DNA from: Lachnospiraceae bacterium V9D3004
GTDB lineage: Bacteria; Bacillota; Clostridia; Lachnospirales; Lachnospiraceae
Length of the DNA stretch: 64,000 bases
Direction of reading: 5' to 3'
Assembly (NCBI GenBank): GCA_000621985.1
Contig: JHWW01000008.1
Coordinates: forward strand, 62,001-126,000
In this document: in pieces, positions 57,356-64,000 of the stretch
Numbering within the stretch: position 1 is the stretch's first letter
How the letters are laid out: every line of letters starts with the position of its first letter
Position numbers and translations under genes: made by a program
The notes under the pieces: generated by a model
What the model was told of the DNA's origin: nothing
Seen by the model: only the letters and a program-made list of their open reading frames with translations
Databases searched by the model: none

Positions 57356-57363
57356 ATTTTGGT
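57356..57363. repeat. Right attachment core (attR octamer)
   Basis: ATTTTGGT, matching the left copy at 39292-39299. Recombination between the two would restore the pilin gene exactly. Confidence 0.8.
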
Positions 57364-57466
57364 TCTTATTGCTTTGGTACTGATCTTTAAAGATAAGATC
57401 ACAGGTATCGTGGATAATGCCATGAACAGTATTGATAAAAACAGCGAGGAAATCATAGGTGATTAG
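57356..57466 (+). pseudogene. 3' part of the flp (type IVb pilin) gene, interrupted
   Basis: From the octamer the frame reads ILVLIALVLIFKDKITGIVD and runs to TAG at 57464, which is the rest of a Flp1-type pilin helix and tail. It joins in frame with the piece at 39217. An in-frame TAA lies just before the octamer in element DNA, so it is not reached by readthrough. A TTG at 57359 behind an element-derived GGGGGACAGGG could allow weak translation. Its stop overlaps the next gene's GTG start (GTGATTAG). Confidence 0.9.
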
Positions 57467-59561
57467 TTTTATTAAGAAAAATATCAGTAATATTCGAGAG
57501 GAAAATGCAGATAAAGGAAGCGTTTCCGTATATATAATAATGATTTTTTCTGTGGTTTGTATTCTGATCGCGGGTTTAATGGCTTTATCCGGATATCAGG
57601 CTGAAAAAACCAATGCTTTGCTGTCATTGGATATAGCTGTGGAATCCGCTTTCAGTAAATATTTCAGACCGCTGACCGATAATTACGGAATGTATTATTA
57701 TATCTCATCCGACGATGAAGCACTTGACGCCGATATCATGACTTATTTTGTCAAGAACCAGGAAGGAATATCAAAAATGTTAAGTATTATTCCGTCATAT
57801 CTTGATGTATACGAAACAAAATATGCCCTTGATGATGAGGCGGAAAATGTCAGAACGCAGATGAAAAATGTGATAAAAGATACGCTTGCCGAAGATGCGA
57901 TCAATTCGCTAATATCCACTTTCAAAGGAATAGAAAAAAACAATACGGATAATAATAAAGAACTGGATTCTTTCGGTAATGAGGTGGACAAAGCAGAGGC
58001 AGAGGCCAAAAAAGAGGAAGATATGCTTAAACTTCTTAAAGCGGTTGAGGGAATAACCGTGTCGGGAGGAAAGATAAACTGCAGTGATTATTATGCAAAG
58101 AGCGGACTGATAGGAGAAGTGACTTCTTCCAATGCCGGAATTGATTCGATGAAAGTCTGGGAAAAAGTAAAAACTCACTCCTGGGACATGACTGAATATA
58201 TTATTTCCTTAAATAAAAAAGCAAAAAAAGGAATTGATGGGAAAAAAGTATCTTATTCTGTCCGGAAAGCAAAAGAATGGCAGCATAAAGTAAATAATAT
58301 TCTTGAAAAAACAAAAGAGGCACGTAAGCTCGCATCAGGTATAAAAGGAATTAAAAATGCAATATGCGATGTTAACAGTGTCGGATTAAAGCTTGCCGAA
58401 AACGAATCAATCCTTAATGAACTGTTGGAATTAGGGAATATCAGTACGCCTCAAAGTACGGAAGACTGGGAGAATGTGTATTCAAAAACCAGTCAATGCA
58501 TCGAAATGCTTGAAAGTTATCATGTAAAAGATATCAACTTTGATTACAGTACGATCAATCTGAAAAAAGCAGATGATCCGACTAAAAATGCAGGTGGGAA
58601 TATTAATGATATGCTCTCATTTCTTATAGGAGATTCCCAAAAAATATCGGAAAAGCAAGCTGCGGAATCGGGAATATATGAAAAAATTGCCGAGGAAGAA
58701 AACAAAAAAGAAAAGGGATCAACAAAAGAGAAAGGTAAAACGAACAATAAAAATACTGAATCCGATCAGCTTGATTTTTCGGAAGTATCCGGAGTAGACA
58801 GTCTTTTAAAAAGATGTAAGGGAGAAGAGGATGATGAAGAAAAAAACGATGAGGCCATGACCAATATATACGTTAATCTGTATATAGAAAAGCTGTTGAA
58901 GGAATATGAATGCAAAGAAAAGAAGAATAAAAACAAAGACAAAGATAAGATAAAGCATGTTCTTGATTATGAAAAAGAATATATCATCAATGCGGGATTA
59001 TCCGACAGAGAAAATCTGAAAGCCGTAGCTAATCGAATTCTGTTCATCAGGACGGGAACCTCTCTTGTATATCTTGTATGTAACAGCGAGGCCCGTAATA
59101 TGGCTTATGCAACTGCGGCATGTCTTGTGGGATTCACCGGACTTGATGCACTTGTAAGATGTGTACAGTACATGATCCTTGCAGCATGGGCGTATGAAGA
59201 TGCCTGCGTTGACACCGGTGCGGTATTGGCAGGGCACACAATACCGGTCGTCAAAAAAAGCGGGAATCTTAATATCAGATATGAAGAAATGCTTTTATTC
59301 AGTAAAGAATATGTTCAAAAAAAGATCAATTCATATAAAGAAAGTAAAGGTATGTCATATAAAGATTATATACGATTGTTCATAATGATAATGCCTTTAA
59401 GAAAGACCGTATACAGATGCATGGATGTAATACAATTAAATATGAAGCAGAATTACGACCGAATGTTTTCATTTCAAAGGGCGATATACGGAGCGGATAT
59501 AAGACTTACATGTGACAAACCGTTTTTCACCGTGACCGAAAGCGGATACAGCTACAGATAG
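57459..59561 (+). CDS. Large Tad-locus membrane-anchored protein (DUF5702-like, 700 aa)
   Basis: The start is GTG, overlapping the pilin stop, with GAGGAAA upstream. The N-terminal ~20 residues are followed by one transmembrane segment (VYIIMIFSVVCILIAGLMAL) with a TadE/TadG-like look (DKGSVSVY before it). The extracellular part is helical and rich in Lys/Glu (coiled-coil near residues 395-530). It probably has a minor pilin or pilus-associated role. Before the insertion it was translationally coupled to the pilin. Now it depends on whatever reads through or starts at the element's right end. Confidence 0.65.
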   Translation: MISFIKKNISNIREENADKGSVSVYIIMIFSVVCILIAGLMALSGYQAEKTNALLSLDIAVESAFSKYFRPLTDNYGMYYYISSDDEALDADIMTYFVKNQEGISKMLSIIPSYLDVYETKYALDDEAENVRTQMKNVIKDTLAEDAINSLISTFKGIEKNNTDNNKELDSFGNEVDKAEAEAKKEEDMLKLLKAVEGITVSGGKINCSDYYAKSGLIGEVTSSNAGIDSMKVWEKVKTHSWDMTEYIISLNKKAKKGIDGKKVSYSVRKAKEWQHKVNNILEKTKEARKLASGIKGIKNAICDVNSVGLKLAENESILNELLELGNISTPQSTEDWENVYSKTSQCIEMLESYHVKDINFDYSTINLKKADDPTKNAGGNINDMLSFLIGDSQKISEKQAAESGIYEKIAEEENKKEKGSTKEKGKTNNKNTESDQLDFSEVSGVDSLLKRCKGEEDDEEKNDEAMTNIYVNLYIEKLLKEYECKEKKNKNKDKDKIKHVLDYEKEYIINAGLSDRENLKAVANRILFIRTGTSLVYLVCNSEARNMAYATAACLVGFTGLDALVRCVQYMILAAWAYEDACVDTGAVLAGHTIPVVKKSGNLNIRYEEMLLFSKEYVQKKINSYKESKGMSYKDYIRLFIMIMPLRKTVYRCMDVIQLNMKQNYDRMFSFQRAIYGADIRLTCDKPFFTVTESGYSYR

Positions 59562-59805
59562 TTTTCCGGGCACATGTGAGCAGGGACATAGAATAATCGA
59601 AAAAGACCTTTATCAAAAACTAAAAAAAAATATAAAACAAACGGAGTATCCATATGGAACAACCATGATTTCAATCAGCAATTCAGCCATAGAGATCAGG
59701 AGTCCCTGCTTACATGTGCCCGGAAGAAGTACTTGTTTTAAATATTATTTACGGAATTTGAGAATTCAGCAGTACAGAAAAAACAGTTTGAAAGGGAACT
59801 TTTTA

Positions 59806-60468
59806 TTGAACGTGAAAGATGAGAATAATAATGTTGAAAAAAACAGAATAAAAAAGGCCTCACTGACAGTGGAAGCGTCATTGATATGCCCGATATTTAT
59901 ATTCGTCACATTGTCGCTCATATATATAATAATGTGGTTTTTGGGGGCGGTTTCCCTAAGGACGGATATGACGAAAAATGCCAGGACTCTGTCTGCCTCG
60001 GCGGCTATAGCCGTTAATGAAAAAAAGGCGGATGAGGTAAAAGATATAATATTATTTGAGAGATGTAATGTGGGATATCTGCCTGTAAAAACCAATCATA
60101 AAGTTGTGATGAGACCGTTCGTCGGGGTGAGCAGTATCGACAGCGGAAAAAATGATCCGATAGTATATATCACCCCTAACGGAACGGTTTATCATACAAA
60201 CAGAACATGCAGTTACATCAAAGTATCCGTAAATAAAATTCATGCCGATGATATACCTTATAAGCGCAATAACTCGGGAGAAAAATATAAACCCTGTGAG
60301 ATATGCTGCAAAAAAAATGACAGCTTAAAAGAAGTATATATCACAAAATACGGAAACAGATATCATTATTCCTTAGCATGCAAAAGTCTGTATCATGACG
60401 TTATCTCAATCAGATTATCAGAAGTAAAACACATGAGAAAATGCAGCAAGTGCAGTAAATCTCTGTGA
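59806..60468 (+). CDS. TadE-like pseudopilin with two C-terminal Cys/His modules
   Basis: The hydrophobic signature KKASLTVEASLICPIFIFV is the TadE/TadF pseudopilin start. After it come two related modules, each with VYIT, G, YH and cysteines (TPNGTVYHTNRTCSYI... CEIC and TKYGNRYHYSLACKSL... CSKC). These resemble small metal-binding domains found on secreted proteins. It is likely processed by the locus prepilin peptidase and incorporated in the pilus machine. The start is uncertain: the frame is open from 59665, but the TTG at 59806, 9 bp after AAAGGG, fits the family size better. Confidence 0.65.
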   Translation: MNVKDENNNVEKNRIKKASLTVEASLICPIFIFVTLSLIYIIMWFLGAVSLRTDMTKNARTLSASAAIAVNEKKADEVKDIILFERCNVGYLPVKTNHKVVMRPFVGVSSIDSGKNDPIVYITPNGTVYHTNRTCSYIKVSVNKIHADDIPYKRNNSGEKYKPCEICCKKNDSLKEVYITKYGNRYHYSLACKSLYHDVISIRLSEVKHMRKCSKCSKSL

Positions 60469-60569
60469 CGAATGAACCGGGTATACGGAAAGTGGCAGGG
60501 ATAACCGGAACATAAGCTTTATTTAATAACTGAAAAGTGAGACTTAAAAAGAGGAACAGGACAAACAAT

Positions 60570-61016
60570 ATGGTAATAATTGGTAATTTTATTGCAGGTA
60601 TAGTACTGGCTTTATGTACATTTCAGGATATCAAGAGCAGAAGTATCAATGTTCTTATTCCGGCATGTGCTTCGGCAATAATGCTTTTGTTAAAGATAAT
60701 CAGGGCAGGTAATATTGAGATGGATGTGCTGATAAGCATGCTTCCGGGACTGATAATGATCGCAACGGCGTGTATTTTAAAAGGACGTGTCGGATACGGT
60801 GATGGAATCGTGCTGGTATGTGTTTGTATATGCACCGGTATGTACAGAGGGATCATTGCTTTATCAATCAGTTTTATTCTTTTATGGCTCGTATGTCTTG
60901 TGGCATTATCATCAGGCAGAAAAATACAAAAGAATACTTCGGTTCCATATATCCCTTTTGTTTTGGGCGGGTGGCTTGCAACAATTATATCAGTGGATGT
61001 CACGGGGTGGTTATAG
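60570..61016 (+). CDS. Second prepilin peptidase (A24/TadV-like)
   Basis: This small membrane aspartic peptidase has Asp in LCTFQDIKSRSINVL, the motif GRVGYGDGIVL and four to five hydrophobic segments. It would cleave prepilin leaders. It is the second such enzyme in this locus. The ATG at 60570 (MVIIGNFIAGIVLAL) is preferred for the membrane-start context. A GTG at 60537 is possible. Confidence 0.8.
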   Translation: MVIIGNFIAGIVLALCTFQDIKSRSINVLIPACASAIMLLLKIIRAGNIEMDVLISMLPGLIMIATACILKGRVGYGDGIVLVCVCICTGMYRGIIALSISFILLWLVCLVALSSGRKIQKNTSVPYIPFVLGGWLATIISVDVTGWL

Positions 61017-61019
61017 ATT

Positions 61020-61457
61020 ATGAGAATTCTTCTAAGTAAAAAAATGTACAGGAAAAAGGCGTCAATAACTGTTGAAGCTGTCTTTATTGTACCTATAGTA
61101 CTGATGATAACGATGACACTGATCTTTGCGGTAATGTCGGCTCATGATAGAGGAATTATATACATGGAACTGGCAAGGTATACGGAAGATATCTGCTTTA
61201 ATTGCAATACTTTGCCCGAAGAGGATAACCCCGATACGACCGATATTAATAAAAGACTTCTGTTGTATACGATAAAGGAAGCAACAGGGAAAAAAGAAGG
61301 AAGTTCACTTCATGTTACGGCATATGCCGACAGCAGGATTCGAAAACTTCTTGTATTTGACAGTATCTCGACGTTGTCATCATACAGTGTGGACATAAAG
61401 GGAAAGAAGAATAACATCTGTAAAAAAGTAAGAAAGGAATTGAAATTAATTGAGTGA
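61020..61457 (+). CDS. TadE-like pseudopilin (145 aa)
   Basis: The N-terminus YRKKASITVEAVFIVPIVLM is the TadE pattern (Glu-containing cleavage region then a hydrophobic helix). The rest is a short extracellular domain with cysteines in DICFNCNTL. It lies 3 bp after the second prepilin peptidase and overlaps the next gene, so it is within the same operon. It is likely a minor pilin of the Flp system. Confidence 0.75.
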   Translation: MRILLSKKMYRKKASITVEAVFIVPIVLMITMTLIFAVMSAHDRGIIYMELARYTEDICFNCNTLPEEDNPDTTDINKRLLLYTIKEATGKKEGSSLHVTAYADSRIRKLLVFDSISTLSSYSVDIKGKKNNICKKVRKELKLIE

Positions 61458-61917
61458 TTATATTACTTTATCGGAATATTTTGAGTATACAAGACCTTCT
61501 GTAAAAATTCTTGTTAATCTGTACTCAGCGATTATCAGATGCATTGAAGAAGGCGAGGCCGATTACGCCTTATTCCACATGGAATATATACAGTATGATC
61601 CCTCTCTCGGTAAGTTCAGATTTGCGGTGACTAAAAGTGCAGGCGATGTAAATTATAAAATAATGAGATTCTTTGAGGATATAATCAGAGCATTAAAATA
61701 TGCCGGAGAACCAGAAAAAAAATTTGCGGAAGAATTCAGAGAATTATACGATAAAAAAGGATGTGTGGCTTGTAAGAATCTGCTTGAAGAATACAAAAAG
61801 AGAATTGGGAGATCACACAAAGTCGTAACCATGTATAATGCGATATATGTCTGTATTCTTATTCTGATAACGGTATCATATTATTCGGTATACGGGATAA
61901 GGTTTTTCACAGATTGA
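61450..61917 (+). CDS. Tail-anchored protein ending the Tad operon (155 aa)
   Basis: The start is TTG after AAAGGAA, overlapping the previous stop. A soluble helical N-terminal ~125 residues (FEYTRPSVKILVNLYSAI) is followed by one C-terminal hydrophobic helix (AIYVCILILITVSYYSVY). I do not recognise the family. Position suggests a last component or regulator of the Tad system. It converges with the RACo-like gene, overlapping it by 11 bp. Confidence 0.6.
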   Translation: MSDYITLSEYFEYTRPSVKILVNLYSAIIRCIEEGEADYALFHMEYIQYDPSLGKFRFAVTKSAGDVNYKIMRFFEDIIRALKYAGEPEKKFAEEFRELYDKKGCVACKNLLEEYKKRIGRSHKVVTMYNAIYVCILILITVSYYSVYGIRFFTD

Positions 61918-63493
61918 TATTCTTTAAAAATATATCATTGAATTCAGGAAGGTTGTTAAGCTCAAGTTCCTGACAACGATCCAGGATATCCCGGAAGGAA
62001 GATTCGGCGTTATCGTCAAGTGCTGCGAGAAGAGCGCCCTTAAGAGAGGTGTTGCCGGATATGAATATCTTTTGTCCGTCGCTGTTCCATTCTTCAGGTA
62101 ATATATGAAGCGTACGAAGATGATCGATATCTATTGAACTGCCAAAGCTTCCGGATATGAATATATTTTTTATATCAGTGGTGGTAAGACCGGAATGACT
62201 TATCAGAAGCTCTATGCCTGTTCTTATGGCAGCTATGGCAAGCTGCAGTTTGCGAATATCATCCTGTGTTATGGATATATTAACATGCGGTGTTGAAGCG
62301 ACAGTAATATGATCACCGTAATCTTCTGCGATCGTTCCGTAAGAATCAATTACTTCAAGCCTGAATAATTCCGACAAAAGAGATATTATTCCGCTGCCGC
62401 ATATTCCAATGGGATGTCTGCCTGCAACGGTTCTGTAATTGATCAAAAGAGAACCATCATTTTTCTTGCGCAGACTGATATTATCGATAGCACCGGCTAC
62501 GCAGGGAACACCGCAACTTATGCCTGAAGCTTCGAATGCGGGACCGGCAGCTGCAGAAGTGCAGAGTAATCGCCCGGAAGCACCGAGTACCATCTCTGCA
62601 TTGGTACCGAGATCAAGAAGAATATACGGGTCGTCAGGCATACATATATTGTCTTTTGCATATTGTCTGAGACTGAATAATCCGGATATAATATCACCGC
62701 CTATAAAAGCGGAAAACGAAGGTATGATCAACACTTTGCAGTTAAGATCTTTAAGAAAATCGTAGTGAACACTCTGCCTGCTGATTATATCGCTGAATCT
62801 GACATTTGGAAAGCTTGTCTGTGAGGTCTTAAAAGGATATGCGCACATTCCGGAGCAGTCAAGACCCATGAGAAGATGCTGCATGGTAGAATTGGCTCCG
62901 ATTGTGATAAGTTTTATATCGTCCGGGTCAATGTGACTTTTTTGAGCGAGTTTACCGATGGAACCGGTTATATCCGAACGAAGCATGCTGCATAGTTTTG
63001 TAAGACCGCCTTCGGAAGCTTTTTGCAGTCTTGTGATAACATCAGCGCCTTCTTTAACGGTGGAATTATAGAAAGTATCTTCAGCCGTAATATCGGATGA
63101 AGAATCTGTAATACATACGGATATGGATGTTGAACCGATATCGATGGCGCAGACATAATCAGGTTTGGATGAAGGAGTTGTGCGTTCTGTAACATTGTTA
63201 ATAATCCTGAAAGAGTCAGGCATGGAATCATCACCCGAAGCAGGCAGCTTGATCAGTGAAGAGTCGGGGATTGTAACTGTGATATCAGCATGTGGGATGT
63301 AAGAGCAGGCTTTAACCGGTGCGGTTTCGTCATTGATGTATACCGTACATTTTCCGCAGATTCCTCTGCCGCCACAGGCGGAATTGACGACAATGCCGTG
63401 CCTGTCCAATATATTGGACAAGGTGTCGGTGTTGTCTGCTTCGCAATATATATCAGATGAATGATGTGTACATATAACGGTTATTCGATGCAT
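61907..63493 (-). CDS. RACo-like 2Fe-2S/ASKHA protein (DUF4445 family)
   Basis: Residues about 1-85 are a plant-type ferredoxin domain with the cluster cysteines in SACGGRGICGKCTVY and a later Cys (VKACSY). An ASKHA ATPase-like domain follows (YVCAIDIGSTSISVCITD, then YILLDLGTNAEMVLGA and NIFISGSFGSS). Relatives reductively activate corrinoid methyltransferase proteins at ATP cost. No corrinoid protein or methyltransferase is encoded in this window. The ATG at 63493, 7 bp after CAGGG, is chosen over an ATG 12 codons upstream. Confidence 0.85.
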   Translation of the reverse strand: MHRITVICTHHSSDIYCEADNTDTLSNILDRHGIVVNSACGGRGICGKCTVYINDETAPVKACSYIPHADITVTIPDSSLIKLPASGDDSMPDSFRIINNVTERTTPSSKPDYVCAIDIGSTSISVCITDSSSDITAEDTFYNSTVKEGADVITRLQKASEGGLTKLCSMLRSDITGSIGKLAQKSHIDPDDIKLITIGANSTMQHLLMGLDCSGMCAYPFKTSQTSFPNVRFSDIISRQSVHYDFLKDLNCKVLIIPSFSAFIGGDIISGLFSLRQYAKDNICMPDDPYILLDLGTNAEMVLGASGRLLCTSAAAGPAFEASGISCGVPCVAGAIDNISLRKKNDGSLLINYRTVAGRHPIGICGSGIISLLSELFRLEVIDSYGTIAEDYGDHITVASTPHVNISITQDDIRKLQLAIAAIRTGIELLISHSGLTTTDIKNIFISGSFGSSIDIDHLRTLHILPEEWNSDGQKIFISGNTSLKGALLAALDDNAESSFRDILDRCQELELNNLPEFNDIFLKNINL

Positions 63494-63530
63494 ATAAATA
63501 CCCTGCCTTTTACGTCCATTCGTGGTCAAT

Positions 63531-63598
63531 CAAGCCTGCTTCTTACGAGCAAGCTCGACGAATCAGTCTTGCCTGCCCACTTCGCTGTGAACAGTAAC
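63531..63598. repeat. Second copy (partial) of the interspersed repeat
   Basis: The stretch shares CTTACG, then GACGAATC and, about 20 bp later, GTGAACAGTAAC with the right half of the element at 16441-16513 (GACGAATC ... GTGAATAGTAAC). It has an internal CGAGC-AA-GCTCG hairpin. It lies upstream of the RACo-like gene and of the partial gene at the window end. Confidence 0.55.
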
Positions 63599-63716
63599 TC
63601 TTTTATATCATCATACCCCCGCATTTGCAAAGTTGCAATACCTTCTAAATATTGATATAATGAGTTTTATCAGAGCGTCATGAAATACACGAACAGGGAA
63701 AGCAGGGGCATATGGT

Positions 63717-64000
63717 TTGAAAGATATATATAATCATCTGCTGAGTAATTTTCATTCTTCGGGATACGGTATTGCCCATATTAATACGGAGATTGGGAAG
63801 ATCGTATCATTTTACGGATACAGTAACAGTGAATTGTATATAATCATGCTTGCAGACAGCGACAGCGGGATTACTGCGAATATTATGGCGGTGGCTGTTG
63901 ATACGGTAAGAAACCGTCTTTTGAAAGATGACGTATTCCGGGTTAATGTACTGCAGATCGTGATCCGGAATGATAACAGGGATGTTAATGATATTGTAAG
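63717..64000 (+). CDS. N-terminal part of an unidentified protein, cut by window edge
   Basis: The start is TTG, 8 bp after AGGGG. The ~94 visible residues (DIYNHLLSNFHSSGYGIAHI, then VDTVRNRLLKDDVFRVNVLQ) show no membrane segment. The pattern loosely recalls the cytoplasmic N-terminal domain of Lachnospiraceae rhomboid proteases, but the membrane part would lie outside the window, so this is only a guess. Confidence 0.5.
   Translation, partial: MKDIYNHLLSNFHSSGYGIAHINTEIGKIVSFYGYSNSELYIIMLADSDSGITANIMAVAVDTVRNRLLKDDVFRVNVLQIVIRNDNRDVNDIV

Larger units (their letters stand above)
39292..57363. mobile_element. 18-kb integrative mobilizable element inserted in flp
   Basis: The boundaries come from the split pilin gene: ATTTTGGT occurs at 39292-39299 and 57356-57363, and deleting 18,064 bp between matching positions restores one continuous pilin frame. 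Contents from left to right are a 105-aa orphan, ParR-like, ParM-like, TnpC-like, three tyrosine recombinases, a small orphan, a regulatory region, an HTH protein, a small orphan, two C5 methyltransferases, McrB-like, McrC-like, a relaxase, MobC and a non-coding right end. No type IV secretion genes and no replication initiator are seen, so transfer would need a helper. The recombinase/TnpC order recalls Tn554. The MobA/MobC pair marks it as an integrative mobilizable element. Confidence 0.9.

Overview
The window looks like a chromosomal segment of a flagellated anaerobic Firmicute, most likely a Lachnospiraceae member (Butyrivibrio/Roseburia/Eubacterium-like). This rests on the flagellin type, the Flp/Tad pilus gene style, large secreted proteins with InlB-like, CxxC-module and lysine-rich C-terminal domains, strong AAAGGAGG ribosome sites with many TTG/GTG starts, and a modest GC content. 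No rRNA, tRNA or CRISPR array was seen.

Layout. (1) 1-12.8 kb: two very large surface proteins (the first cut by the window edge), recR, a secreted FnIII/cysteine-amidase-like protein and a DUF5711-like membrane protein. (2) 12.9-18 kb: the str operon rpsL-rpsG-fusA, then tuf with its own promoter. A hairpin-rich interspersed repeat lies between fusA and tuf, and a structured terminator follows tuf. (3) 18-24.6 kb: a secreted Ig-like protein, a GGDEF protein, a decayed gene and an ABC-2 exporter pair. (4) 24.8-34.7 kb: a FliK-like protein, flagellin, FliS, MalQ and a Cthe_2159-like/leucine-rich surface protein. (5) 34.8-61.9 kb: a Tad (Flp) pilus locus interrupted by an 18-kb mobile element. 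(6) 61.9-64 kb: a RACo-like iron-sulfur ASKHA protein, another copy of the interspersed repeat and a partial gene.

The main discovery is the mobile element at 39292-57363. It sits inside the flp pilin gene: the first 28 codons lie at the left end and the last 33 codons at the right end, and both junctions carry the octamer ATTTTGGT. Removing one octamer plus the insert restores an uninterrupted 61-codon type IVb pilin. The element carries three consecutive tyrosine recombinases followed by a TnpC-like protein (Tn554 style), a ParM/ParR-like segregation pair, a MobC/MOBP-type relaxase pair without a type IV secretion system (so an integrative mobilizable element), an HTH regulator with four copies of an 11-bp motif upstream, and a four-gene restriction-modification operon with two C5-cytosine methyltransferases plus McrB- and McrC-like proteins, the gene content of LlaJI.

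Together these genes suggest an element that moves by recombinase, can be mobilized by a helper, may stabilize an excised circle with ParMR, protects its host by restriction, and switches off Tad pilin while integrated. Excision would restore the pilin. Further unusual signals are a coiled-coil gene nested out of frame inside the relaxase gene behind a perfect Shine-Dalgarno, a 120-nt stem-closed structure between two recombinase genes, a hairpin-dense non-coding right end (probable oriT, possibly a structured RNA), and a Tad prepilin peptidase whose best ribosome site is followed by ATA instead of ATG.
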